Shown here in pieces: positions 9,512 to 17,984 of a DNA stretch of 64,000 nucleotides. The position numbers and the translations under genes are program-made. The notes under the pieces were generated by a model. The model worked only from the letters and a program-made list of their open reading frames with translations, did not search any database and was not told where the DNA came from. Origin of the DNA: Singulisphaera sp. GP187 (GTDB lineage: Bacteria; Planctomycetota; Planctomycetia; Isosphaerales; Isosphaeraceae); contig NZ_FSRB01000002.1 in the NCBI RefSeq assembly GCF_900129635.1, positions 1,392,727-1,456,726 of the forward strand. Direction: 5' to 3'. How positions within the stretch are numbered: position 1 is the stretch's first letter; the number at the start of each line of letters is the position of its first letter.

Positions 9512-12500
9512 CTAAAGTGCATCGACGGCCGCGGCCGAGAGTGCCACCTGGCTCGCGCTGGGCGAGCCCAGGAGCCCTCGCGGGGTGGCCACGGCCTCGA
9601 AGTTCCGGCCGTTGTTGATCGGCCGGTCCTGCGGGTCGGTCAAGCGCGAGACGTCAACCCGCAGGTGCTCGATGCGGGGTAGCCGCGCTGGGCGGACGGG
9701 GATGAGGATCACCCGGTTCTGCGGGGCGTCGTAGAGGGCCCGGGTCAATGTCACGCGCCCGTCGAAGACGATCCGCGGGCCCCCGATGGCCCGGATGAGC
9801 CTGCCCGAGGAAACCGCATAGGCCGCGAGGTTCTGGGCTGCCGTCTCGGAGAGAGGACCGCTGAACCCGGCGACGAGGGCCTTGACATTCCTCAGGCGGC
9901 GCGTCGCGCCGAGGTTGACCCGCTCGACGCGCAGCGAGGTCAGGGTCACTGGGGACGTCTGGTTCGGCACCGGCGTGGCCGTCGGCGTCACCCGTAGCGC
10001 GGCTGTGCCCCTCACGCCGTTGAGGGCGGCGGTGACCGTCGCCGTGCCCGCCGTCACGCCGCTCGCCAGGCCCGAGTTGGAGATGGTGGCGACCGAGTGG
10101 TTGGCCGAGACCCAGGCGACCTGCCCGGTCAGGTTGCGCGTCGACCCATCGGAGTAGACTCCCACCGCCGCGAGTTGGCTGGTCTGGCCCATCTCGAGGC
10201 TCGCGTCTTGGGGGTCGACCACGATCGTGACCAGCCTTGCCGCCGTCACTGTCAAGTTCGACGTACCGATCACGTTCCCAAGCGTCGCCGTGATCGTCGT
10301 GGTGCCGAGTCCCGCGCCGGTGGCCAGGCCTCCCGCGTTGATCGTTGCGGTGGCCAGCGTGCTCGACGCCCAGATAACCTGGGCCGTGAGGTCGCGAGTG
10401 GATTGGTCGGAGTAGATACCCGTGGCGATGAACTGCTGGCTGAGGCCCTTCGCCACGCTCTGGCCCGTCGGCGTGACGGCGATCGACACCACCACCGGAG
10501 CCGTCACTGTCAGGACGGACGAGCCGCTGACACCGCTCAGCATTGCCGTAATCGTCGACGTGCCGAGCGCCGCGCCGGTGGCCAGGCCCCCGGAGGTGAT
10601 GACTACGGTCGAGGGCGTGCCGGACACCCAGGCGACCAGACCCGTCAGGTCCTGAGTTGTCTGGTCGGAGTACGTCCCGGTGGCGGTGAACTGCTGGCTG
10701 CTCCCCTTCGCGAGGCTCGGGGTCGCCGGCGTGACGGCGATCGACACCACCACCGGAGCTGTCACCGTCAATTCCGTCGTCCCGATCACGCTCCCAAGCG
10801 TCGCCGTGATCGTCGCCGTGCCGAGTGCCGCGCCTCTGGCCAGGCCCCCGGAGGTGATGGTTGCTGTCGTCTGTGGGCTCGATGCCCAGACGACCAGACC
10901 CGTGACGTCTTGCGTTGTCTGGTCGGAGTACGTCCCGGTGGCGGTGAACTGCTGACTCAGGCCCTTCGCGAGGCTCGGGGCGGCCGGCGTGACGGCGATC
11001 GACACCACCACCGGAGCCGTCACTGTCAAGTTCGTCGTCCCGGACGCGCTCCCAAGCGTCGCCGTGATCGTCGCCGTGCCGAGTGCCGCGCCTCTGGCCA
11101 GGCCTCCCGAAGTGATTGTCGCGGTCGCCTGCGTGCTCGACGCCCAGACGACCTGACTCGTCAGATCCTGCATCGACTGATCGGAGTACGTCCCCGTTGC
11201 CGTGAACTGTTGGCTCAGGCCTTTCGCGAGGCTCGGGGCGGCCGGCGTGACGGCGATCGACACCACCACCGGAGCCGTCACCGTCAAGTCCGTCGTACCG
11301 GACACGCCGCCAAGCGTCGCCCTGATCGTCGACGCGCCCAAGTTCGCCCCACCAGCCAGGCCCCCGGCGGTGATGGTGGCAATCGAGGGGGTGCCCGAGG
11401 TCCAGGCGACCTGGCCCGTCAGATCCTGTGTCGACTGGTCGGAGTACGTCCCCATTGCCGTGAACTGTTGGCTGAGGCCCTTCGCGAGGCTTGGGGCGGC
11501 CGGCGTGACGGCGATCGACACCACCACCGGAGCCGTCACCGTCAGGATGGACGAGCCGCTGACACCGCTCAGCATCGCCGTAATCGTCGACGTGCCGAGC
11601 GCCGCGCCGGTGGCCAGGCCCCCGGAGGTGATGACTGCGGTCAAGGGCGTGCCGGACACCCACACGACCTGACCCGTCAGATCCTGCGTCGTCTGGTCGG
11701 AGTAGGTGCCCGTAGCGGTGAATTGCTGGCCGAGACCCTTCGCGAGGCTCGGGTTCGCCGGCGTGACGGCGATCGACACCACCACCGGAGCCGTCACCGT
11801 CAGGTCCGTCGTACCGACCACGTTCCCAAGCGTCGCCGTGATCGTCGTGGTGCCGAGCCCCGCACCGGTGGCCAGGCCTCCCGCGTTGATCGTTGCGGTC
11901 GCCTGCGTGCTCGACGCCCAGATGACCTGGGTTGTGAGGTCGCGCGTGGACTGGTCGGAATAGGTGCCCGTGGCGATGAACTGCTGGCTGAGGCCCTTGG
12001 CGAGGCTCGGGTTGGCCGGCGTCACCATGATCTTCGTCAGGGTCAGCGGTGCGTTGCCGAAGTCGAGGCCCGTGAGGCTCCCCCCGTCGGTGATCGTCAC
12101 CTGATACACACCCGGTGCGATGGGGAGCGTCTGGCTGAAGCCCCCCTGCGGCACCTGGCGGAGCGTGTAGTTGCCCGGGGCAACGTTGGGGATCGAATAG
12201 TGGCCGCCGCCGTCCGTGGGGCTTGAGGTGGCGACCAGGGTCGCCCCGCTGTAAAGCTCGACAACCCAGCCCTGGAGTCCCCCCTCGCCGCTGTCCTGCG
12301 AGCCGTCACCGTCGAGGTCGTTGAATACAACGCCGCCGACCGCCCCGGAGGGGGTCGACACCGTCAGGTTGTCGACAGCAAAAAATGCCGGCGTGTTGAT
12401 TCCATAAAGTGGGTCGTTCCGGGACGACTCGAGTCCGAATTGCAGGCTCCCCGCGCCCGAAAGCGGAGTCAGGCCCACCGTCTGCCAGGTGTTGATGATG

Positions 12501-13144
12501 GAGTGGTTCGAACCGAGGAAGTTCGCCAGGTCGAAGTCAACTTCGCCGATCTTCGTCCCTGTGCCATTCGGACCAGTGTAGCCCTCGATCGTCAGGCGTA
12601 AGAAGTCGCCAGCGCCGAACGCGCTCACGAAGGTGTCGCCGTTCAGCATCGAGAGATAGGCGTAGGTCGTGTTCGTGACTTCGATCGACACGGGCGTCGC
12701 GCCGTCCGGCAAATTCACAAATGAGCCGGCGGGGTGGAACGGGTCCGCCGCGCCGCCGAAGGTGAAGGCGACGCCATACGTCTGCGAACCATCCGCCCCC
12801 GATCCCGTGATCGCGCTGTACTGGTTGGTGTAGCCGGGAGTCGTCGTGTCCGTCGTGCTGGAGATCGCCCAGCCCGACCAGAGGCCACCGAAGTCGGGAC
12901 TGAATTCGGTGTTGAAGGTGTTGCCGGCATCAACGAACTTGCCGCTCGGACCCGCATTATTGACGTACGTGTTGGGAGCGAGCCCGAAGCTTTCGAAGGT
13001 CGCGACGGAAGTCGTCGCCAGGAGCTTGCGATCCTCGAGAAGCTCCAGACCTAGGAGTGGGCGGAAGCGCGTCGTTCGGTGCCGCTTCGCCCGCCGACCC
13101 CATGCACCGTCTGCCCGCAGGAGAGCCCTGGCTAATATCGTCAT
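9512..13144 (-). CDS. Secreted surface protein: DUF4465-like domain, SdrD-B-like domain, ~8 Ig-like (BIG2) repeats
   Basis: 1,210 residues. The start (ATG, 13144) follows AAGGA at good spacing. The N-terminus carries the planctomycete export motif LELLEDRKLLA near residues 33-43. Residues ~45-275 resemble DUF4465 (ATFESF, WSGWAISSTTD, TYAYLSMLNGD, FFAVDNLTV). An SdrD-B-like stalk follows (GVVFNDLDGDGSQDSGEGG), then about eight ~83-residue BIG2 repeats beginning with variants of VTPAxPSLAKGLSQQF, and a C-terminal beta domain. A cobalamin riboswitch lies in its leader. DUF4465-type proteins have, as I recall, been linked to cobalamin capture at the Bacteroidetes surface, so a B12-binding role is a testable inference. 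The repeats are nearly identical at DNA level. Confidence 0.85.
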   Translation of the reverse strand: MTILARALLRADGAWGRRAKRHRTTRFRPLLGLELLEDRKLLATTSVATFESFGLAPNTYVNNAGPSGKFVDAGNTFNTEFSPDFGGLWSGWAISSTTDTTTPGYTNQYSAITGSGADGSQTYGVAFTFGGAADPFHPAGSFVNLPDGATPVSIEVTNTTYAYLSMLNGDTFVSAFGAGDFLRLTIEGYTGPNGTGTKIGEVDFDLANFLGSNHSIINTWQTVGLTPLSGAGSLQFGLESSRNDPLYGINTPAFFAVDNLTVSTPSGAVGGVVFNDLDGDGSQDSGEGGLQGWVVELYSGATLVATSSPTDGGGHYSIPNVAPGNYTLRQVPQGGFSQTLPIAPGVYQVTITDGGSLTGLDFGNAPLTLTKIMVTPANPSLAKGLSQQFIATGTYSDQSTRDLTTQVIWASSTQATATINAGGLATGAGLGTTTITATLGNVVGTTDLTVTAPVVVSIAVTPANPSLAKGLGQQFTATGTYSDQTTQDLTGQVVWVSGTPLTAVITSGGLATGAALGTSTITAMLSGVSGSSILTVTAPVVVSIAVTPAAPSLAKGLSQQFTAMGTYSDQSTQDLTGQVAWTSGTPSIATITAGGLAGGANLGASTIRATLGGVSGTTDLTVTAPVVVSIAVTPAAPSLAKGLSQQFTATGTYSDQSMQDLTSQVVWASSTQATATITSGGLARGAALGTATITATLGSASGTTNLTVTAPVVVSIAVTPAAPSLAKGLSQQFTATGTYSDQTTQDVTGLVVWASSPQTTATITSGGLARGAALGTATITATLGSVIGTTELTVTAPVVVSIAVTPATPSLAKGSSQQFTATGTYSDQTTQDLTGLVAWVSGTPSTVVITSGGLATGAALGTSTITAMLSGVSGSSVLTVTAPVVVSIAVTPTGQSVAKGLSQQFIATGIYSDQSTRDLTAQVIWASSTLATATINAGGLATGAGLGTTTITATLGNVIGTSNLTVTAARLVTIVVDPQDASLEMGQTSQLAAVGVYSDGSTRNLTGQVAWVSANHSVATISNSGLASGVTAGTATVTAALNGVRGTAALRVTPTATPVPNQTSPVTLTSLRVERVNLGATRRLRNVKALVAGFSGPLSETAAQNLAAYAVSSGRLIRAIGGPRIVFDGRVTLTRALYDAPQNRVILIPVRPARLPRIEHLRVDVSRLTDPQDRPINNGRNFEAVATPRGLLGSPSASQVALSAAAVDAL
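9990..12036 (-). repeat. Eight tandem ~250-bp coding repeats (BIG2 modules)
   Basis: About eight direct repeats of roughly 247-250 bp encode the Ig-like modules of the surface protein. The central six are highly similar at nucleotide level, sharing for example ACGGCGATCGACACCACCAC on the plus strand; the two outer copies are more divergent. Such arrays can expand or contract by recombination. Confidence 0.8.
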
Positions 13145-13428
13145 GATGTAATCCTTGGTTGCTGTTTCTTGAGTGGAAGGCCGGTGCGTCATTCGGTGGA
13201 AGTCGGGCCGCTCAGCCCACCGCGACCGGTACGCGACTCGCCCGTCGCGGCGAGCATGCGCGGGGAAGAGAGTCCCGCGACACGGCGCGAACGAGCAAGC
13301 ACTTTCGAGATCTCCAGCACGGTGGCGCGCGCCTACGCCGGCGAGCCCCGCCTTTAGCGGCAACCCTATCGAGGGAGTGAGGAGGTCAACTGCGGCACGC
13401 TCGTCCCACGCAAAGCGATGCCCACAAC

Positions 13429-13626
13429 GGTGCTGGTAGGTCTTCTGACTCTCGAGCTGGGGCGACGAGCCTTCTCACCGGGCGGCCGTTCAGGCCAACC
13501 CGACAATGGCAATTGGAGGTGCGTCGCCCGTGAACGCTCGATTACAGCGGCGGGGCCGTTCCGGATTCGCACCGGATTCCCTGTTCGCCGGCCGCGGCAG
13601 GCTGCGCGCGACCGGCCACCAACACC
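13429..13626 (-). ncRNA. Cobalamin riboswitch (first copy, upstream of the DUF4465/BIG2 gene)
   Basis: Read on the minus strand, the RNA begins GGTGTTGGT (13626-13618) and ends ACCAGCACC (13437-13429), a nine-pair P1 with one G-U. Inside are the hallmark elements in order: ACAGGGAATCCGGTGCGAAT, GGAACGGCCCCGCCGCTGTA, and the B12-box GAGTCAGAAGACCTACC just before the 3' P1 strand. The gene start is about 285 bases downstream. Cobalamin riboswitches normally turn genes off when adenosylcobalamin is plentiful. No clear terminator is visible, so control could be translational or use structure in the long leader. Confidence 0.93.
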
Positions 13627-13789
13627 TGTTCGATTCGGAAGCTTAGGCAAGTTGTAGTGTCGTTGTCAACCGGCCGGGCGTCCTCCGTGATCGATCCCGG
13701 GCCGGCCGCGCGGGATGGCGAGGACGATCGAGAAAGGTACACCCCGCACTCCGTTCCGGCAGGGGTGAGACCGAGTTGATCCCGAGCGT

Positions 13790-14782
13790 TCAGAGGCTAT
13801 CGGCACTGACAATCTCCTGACCTTTTCGCGACAGGAGGGCGCCGAGCACCTTGTTGTTGATGCTTTCCTTCAGGAACCGGGCCGACCCGTCGGCGAAGGC
13901 GAAAGCCGCCCCACCGGAGTGGTAGCTGGCGAACTCCTGACTGAAATCACATCCGAGTCTTCCGATGGTCGTGTTGCCCTTTGCAACCTGGCAGGAAGCC
14001 CAGATTGTGCCCGGCACCGTACCGTTTCGAGCGTTGATGGGGGCACTCTGATCGAGGAAGTTTTTGTGCCCCATCCAACTGCCGAACGCGGCCTCGTGGG
14101 CTTCACCCGCGACGATGGTATACGTCGTTCCATCCGTAATATGCTTGATTGAGATGGGGGCGGTACTCACGGTCAGGGTCATGCCCCGGGCAATTTTCGA
14201 GGTATCCCCCAGGTCGTCATAGGTGTTCTGGCAGGTCGTCGCCGGGAAACAACGGACGGCCCGCTCCCCATAGTTGCCCGAATAGTCATTGCGGCCATAG
14301 AGGGACGGACCTTTGGGGTTCTCTCCATTTGGCCGCGTGAGAGACATGGTAGCATTTGTCGGGCAAATATACGTCGAAATGATCGTTCCCGCGGCTGTCG
14401 AATTCTCAGCGTTGATGTACCAGCGACTCTGATTGATGCTGTTGTACAGGGGAGCCTGTTCGACGAAGGGGAGAATTGCCGTCCCCCAACTGTTGATCCT
14501 CCTGGCTTGGACCCCTTGGCTATCGCCCACGGCCTCCGTGGGCAAGGACCCTCCGAAACCTCCGATCGGGAAGACGTCATTAAGCGAGTGGTAGTTCTGG
14601 AAACCCAGGCCGATCTGCTTGAGGTTGTTGGTGCACTGGACTCGGCGCGCGGCCTCGCGTGCCGTCTGGACGGCGGGTAGGAGCAGAGCGACCAGCACGG
14701 CGACGATCGCGATGACCACGAGGAGTTCGATGAGCGTGAACCCGCTTCGGTTGCGGGTCGAGGGATGGGGGCGCATGGACAT
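13790..14782 (-). CDS. DUF1559 pseudopilin-like protein
   Basis: 330 residues. Starts at ATG 14782, or at 14776 which is better spaced from GGAAGG at 14787-14792. It has a type IV pilin-like prepilin signal, GFTLIELLVVIAIVAVL, near residues 14-30, followed by PAVQTAREAARRVQCTNNLK, the standard DUF1559 opening. The C-terminus has the H-x9-DG motif (HSGGAAFAFADGSARFL). This family is hugely expanded in planctomycetes and is thought to form or decorate pseudopilus-like envelope structures; function is unproven. Its leader contains a cobalamin riboswitch ending 122 bases upstream, which suggests this paralogue serves under B12 limitation. It lies just upstream of the riboswitch-controlled DUF4465/BIG2 gene on the same strand. 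Confidence 0.93.
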   Translation of the reverse strand: MSMRPHPSTRNRSGFTLIELLVVIAIVAVLVALLLPAVQTAREAARRVQCTNNLKQIGLGFQNYHSLNDVFPIGGFGGSLPTEAVGDSQGVQARRINSWGTAILPFVEQAPLYNSINQSRWYINAENSTAAGTIISTYICPTNATMSLTRPNGENPKGPSLYGRNDYSGNYGERAVRCFPATTCQNTYDDLGDTSKIARGMTLTVSTAPISIKHITDGTTYTIVAGEAHEAAFGSWMGHKNFLDQSAPINARNGTVPGTIWASCQVAKGNTTIGRLGCDFSQEFASYHSGGAAFAFADGSARFLKESINNKVLGALLSRKGQEIVSADSL

Positions 14783-14872
14783 GGAGCCTTCCGCCGGGTC
14801 GGGCGTGGGGGTTCGGCTCCGGCCCCCCGGCGCGCGGCACCTCGGCAGACGGTCTGCGAGCGGGCCCGCCCG

Positions 14873-14893
14873 GATGCTTGCGGCCGAAGCATC
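14873..14893 (-). promoter_or_regulatory. Hairpin between second riboswitch and DUF1559 start
   Basis: On the minus strand GATGCTT and AAGCATC form a perfect seven-pair stem around a seven-base GC-rich loop, just after the 3' end of the riboswitch. It has no U-run. It could be part of the expression platform; this is inference. Confidence 0.35.
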
Positions 14894-14903
14894 GAACAGA
14901 ACT

Positions 14904-15080
14904 CGACGGGCAGGTCTTCTGGCTTACGGCTCCAAACGGCCCCGGATCGCCTTCCCGCCGCATGGCAGTGGCATTCTTCATCCGGGGGCCTGGCCGATGA
15001 CAGCGGCGGCCCCGCGACGGATTCTCACCGTCTTCCCTATTCTCCCCAAAGCCTGCAAAGAGGTCAGGGGGCACCTGTCG
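14904..15080 (-). ncRNA. Cobalamin riboswitch (second copy, upstream of the DUF1559 gene)
   Basis: On the minus strand the element opens CGACAGGTGCC (15080 downward) and closes GACCTGCCCGTCG (to 14904), giving P1. Diagnostic core parts are AATAGGGAAGACGGTGAGAA, GGGGCCGCCGCTGTCATC, GCCACTGCC with GGGAAGGCG, and the B12-box AAGCCAGAAGACCTGCC. The order and spacing match the adenosylcobalamin class. The controlled gene, DUF1559, starts 122 bases downstream, and the ribosome-binding site lies within reach of local pairing. Confidence 0.95.
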
Positions 15081-15230
15081 AGTAACAATGATTACAGCGT
15101 CAACATGACTCGACTGTCAAGATCGCCGGAATTCATTCGTTGAGAGCGACGCGAAAAGAGTGCATGGCTTTTAATGTGGGCAATCATTTAATGACAACGA
15201 CCCGATCCAGGGCGAGGAAGCCTCGTGCGA

Positions 15231-15431
15231 CTCGTTCCCACAGTCCCCCGCTATGCCTTACCCACAAGTCGTAAGTCGTTAGCAATCCGGAGGTTATGGA
15301 AGGGGGCTGTGGCCCGAGCTGGATGCCACAACTGGAGGACTCTCAAGCACTTGCGCCGATGACCCTCGCTGGACACTGGGCCAGACCCCCCACTTTTGTG
15401 GGTAATGCATAGCGGGGACCGTGGGAACGAG
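15231..15431. mobile_element. MITE-like element with ~39-bp imperfect terminal inverted repeats
   Basis: The left arm begins CTCGTTCCCACAGTCCCCCG (15231) and runs to about 15269. The right arm (15392-15431) is its near reverse complement, ending GGGGACCGTGGGAACGAG. Arms match at most positions with a few substitutions and one indel. There is no coding sequence inside. A second element at 49393-49521 has the same CTCGTTCCCA/TGGGAACGAG ends, so this is probably a dispersed non-autonomous family. It fills most of the 380-base gap between the second riboswitch and the SUOX-fold gene. Confidence 0.65.
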
Positions 15432-15469
15432 GGTGATTCTTAGCTCGATGGCGGGTCGTTGGTTTTTAT

Positions 15470-15976
15470 TCACTTTGAGGGCGGGCTGCCGCTTTCCTGC
15501 GCCTTGTGAAGGGCGGCGTGTGCGGCCTCATCGGCCGGCCGGGTGTCTCGGCTCTTGCGTACCGTGAGCTCGATCCGGCTGAGGTACTTCACATTGGCGC
15601 AGTCATCGAGCTCATCGGTGTGGCAGGCGGCCGGATCCTTGATCAGGAACCGGATCGGGCCTCCATGTTCCAGGCCGAGAGCCTGATCGCCGACCCGATA
15701 GACCACGATCCCCTCGCCCCGGACCGCTTGGAGTGGGACCGAGACGTGGAAGTCGTCGCGGTCGGCATGAAGCGTCAGGTAATTGGCCTCGGGGCGTGGG
15801 CGGACCTTTTCCAGGAGCACTTCCAGGACCACGCCGTCGCCCTGGCGTTGGGGGTGGAATCGGGAGACGTCGCGCACCTGCGCGGACTCGGGTAACTGCG
15901 CGAGCTCCTCGAATGTCAGTTCCAGCGGGTGCTCGACCGCCCCGTCGACTTTCAGAACCAGGGTCTTGTTGTCCAT
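15470..15976 (-). CDS. Oxidoreductase molybdopterin-binding (SUOX-fold) domain protein, probably cofactor-ligand deficient
   Basis: 168 residues with no signal peptide. It follows the PF00174 fold: an LTFEELAQLP opening, a glycine-rich stretch, a YRVGDQALGLEHGGPIRFLI core matching the usual 'NGxPLpxxHGgPvRlvvP' region, and a VKYLSRIEL end. Where family members have the cysteine that ligates molybdenum, this one reads RDVSRFHPQRQGDG, and its only cysteines lie later (ACHTDELDDC). It may bind a cofactor differently or be purely structural. It sits downstream of the Hsp70 gene on the same strand. A stand-alone truncated sulfite-oxidase-like protein is the best description. Confidence 0.75.
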   Translation of the reverse strand: MDNKTLVLKVDGAVEHPLELTFEELAQLPESAQVRDVSRFHPQRQGDGVVLEVLLEKVRPRPEANYLTLHADRDDFHVSVPLQAVRGEGIVVYRVGDQALGLEHGGPIRFLIKDPAACHTDELDDCANVKYLSRIELTVRKSRDTRPADEAAHAALHKAQESGSPPSK

Positions 15977-16058
15977 CGGTTATCGTTCCGTCGGATAAGT
16001 GAGAGGCACCGGCGACGTTGTCTGCTCCATTCCGAGGAGGGGACGTAGCCCCTCATGC

Positions 16059-17876
16059 TCACGACGTTTCGGCCGGCTCGCGCACGTTGAATTCGAGCTT
16101 CCACCGCCGCGCGTCGCGGGTGCTGTTGCACCAGAGCTCCAGCGTGCCCACCTCGGTCACCTGCGAGTGGAGGCGAACCGGGACGGTCTCGCCCGAGGCG
16201 CCCTCCTCGGCGGCCAACAAGGTCTCCATGGGGGCCATTTCCTGGAGCTCGTCGGGCTGCCAGCGGTCGAGGATCAGGCCGACCGGGTCGTCGCGCCGGG
16301 TGGTCGACCCGAGGAAGCGGAACTCCGCGGGTTCGCCGACGACCAGGCCGAACTCGGGGCCGGGGACGTCGCGCTCGGTCCCCTCTTCCATGCCCATCGG
16401 CACGACACAGAGGGCCTTGATCGGCGGGGCCACGCCGGGGACGGCCGGGCCCGAGGTTTCGATGCCGACGTAGTAGGAGCGTGGCACCCCGCCGCGAATC
16501 CGGATCCCTCGACCTTGGCGGACCTGCCCGTAGTAGGCGGCCCCGAGGGCAACGGCAAGGTCGAGGTCGTGGGTCTCCAGGGGAGGCACCGGTTCGCCGG
16601 CCCATGAGGAGAGGACCTCGACGACCCGGTCGCGAAGTTCGGTCGCCTTGAACACGCCGCCGTTGAACAGGATCGCCGAGGGGCGAAGGGTTGAGCCCTG
16701 GGCGTGGAGCGACCCCGCCTGCTGGCCCAAGAACCGCGCGAGGTGCCGGGTGATGGCCGGGTCGGACGCATACGGCAGGCCGATCTCGGTCAGGCCCACG
16801 CGACGACCGCGCGCGGGCATGTCGGTCGGGGCACAACGAGGCAGGAAACCATCGAGCAGGACGGTGTTCAGGGTCTCGCGGCTCAGCTCGGTCTTGATGG
16901 CGCCGCCGATGACCTTCGAGCCTCGGCCCAGGATCGTCACCGGCGCCGAGGGCTTCTGAGGGCTGGCGAAGAGGGTTTCCTTGGCGGTCCGGCAGGCATA
17001 GCTGAGCGCGACACGCTGGGTGGCGTCGAGTCCGTCCATGCCGTTGGGGAGTGACCCGGCCACGGCGTGAGCCAGCGCCAGGTCCATGTTATCGCCGCCG
17101 AGCAGGATGTGTTCGCCGACGGCCAGGCGGGTCAGCGCCAGGTCTCCCCCCTGGTCGGTGACTGCGATCAGAGTGAAGTCGGTCGTCCCACCGCCCACGT
17201 CGCAGACCAGGAGCAGGTCGCCCACCTTGACGTTTTTCCGCCAGCCTTCGCCTCGTGCCGAGAGCCAGGAATAGAAGGCGGCCTGAGGCTCTTCGATCAG
17301 GGTGACCTGGTCGAAGCCCGCGGCGCGTGCCGCCTCGACGGTCAACTCGCGGGCCACGGCGTCGAACGAGGCGGGGACGGTGAGGAACACGTCCTGATGC
17401 TCGAGCCGGTCGGTGGCCGTCTTGCCGGCGATTCGCAGGTTCCAGGCGTCCCGCAGGTGCGCCAGGTAGGCGGTGGAAGCCTCCACGGGGGAGACCTTCT
17501 CGACGCCCTCGGTCGGGTTCAAGGGGAGGATCGGGCTGCGTCGATCGACCCCGGGATGCGAGAGCCAGCTCTTGGCCGAGCTCACGAGCCGTCCCGGGAC
17601 CTTGGCGCCGTGCTCGCGGGCGAACAGGCCCACGACCTGATCGGCCCGCGCTTTCCAAGGGAGGTCGGTGGCCGCCGCCGGGAATTCCTTGGCGGCGGGC
17701 AGGTAGAGGAACGAGGGGAGGATGGGCCGCTCCCCGACGTCGTTGACTCCCACCACCTGGGGAATCGCCAACGACCGGATCGGCGCCGGGGTGTCGTCGG
17801 TCGCCTCGCGGGTGTCGGCATAAGCCAACGCGCTGTTCGTCGTACCCAGGTCGATGCCGACGACGTAGCGGGACAT
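16059..17876 (-). CDS. Hsp70-family (DnaK-like) ATPase
   Basis: 605 residues. The ATG at 17876 follows GAAGGAG with seven-base spacing and yields MSRYVVGIDLGTTNSALAYA, the phosphate-1 motif. Phosphate-2 is CDVGGGTTDFTLIAV and the adenosine region is near ILFNGGVFKATELRDRV. The C-terminal ~120 residues are a short beta domain unlike the DnaK substrate-binding domain, and there is no helical lid, so this is a specialised Hsp70 rather than the housekeeping DnaK. The DUF2760 gene lies immediately upstream on the same strand, a pairing seen in many genomes. A GAGGGG/CCCCTC hairpin at 16037-16054 follows the stop but lacks a U-run. Confidence 0.9.
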   Translation of the reverse strand: MSRYVVGIDLGTTNSALAYADTREATDDTPAPIRSLAIPQVVGVNDVGERPILPSFLYLPAAKEFPAAATDLPWKARADQVVGLFAREHGAKVPGRLVSSAKSWLSHPGVDRRSPILPLNPTEGVEKVSPVEASTAYLAHLRDAWNLRIAGKTATDRLEHQDVFLTVPASFDAVARELTVEAARAAGFDQVTLIEEPQAAFYSWLSARGEGWRKNVKVGDLLLVCDVGGGTTDFTLIAVTDQGGDLALTRLAVGEHILLGGDNMDLALAHAVAGSLPNGMDGLDATQRVALSYACRTAKETLFASPQKPSAPVTILGRGSKVIGGAIKTELSRETLNTVLLDGFLPRCAPTDMPARGRRVGLTEIGLPYASDPAITRHLARFLGQQAGSLHAQGSTLRPSAILFNGGVFKATELRDRVVEVLSSWAGEPVPPLETHDLDLAVALGAAYYGQVRQGRGIRIRGGVPRSYYVGIETSGPAVPGVAPPIKALCVVPMGMEEGTERDVPGPEFGLVVGEPAEFRFLGSTTRRDDPVGLILDRWQPDELQEMAPMETLLAAEEGASGETVPVRLHSQVTEVGTLELWCNSTRDARRWKLEFNVREPAETS

Positions 17877-17984
17877 GCGGACTCCTTCGATGTGCATCCA
17901 GAAATGAGGATGTGAGCCTGTAAAACTTTGGCTCCACTCCGGTGCCGGTCAATCCAAGCGAGCGAGCGAGAGTCGGTGGCCGGC

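Noticed and set aside
9990..12036. Repeat array resembling a CRISPR
   Set aside because: The unit is ~250 bp and codes for Ig-like modules; there are no short spacers and no cas genes.
10097..12226. Long plus-strand open frame opposite the BIG2 repeats
   Set aside because: It is the periodic antisense shadow of the repeats, with Arg/Asp-rich low-complexity translation and no credible start or family.
16037..16054. Six-pair hairpin after the Hsp70 gene as a terminator
   Set aside because: Stem is short and no T-run follows on the minus strand, so I only mention it with the gene.
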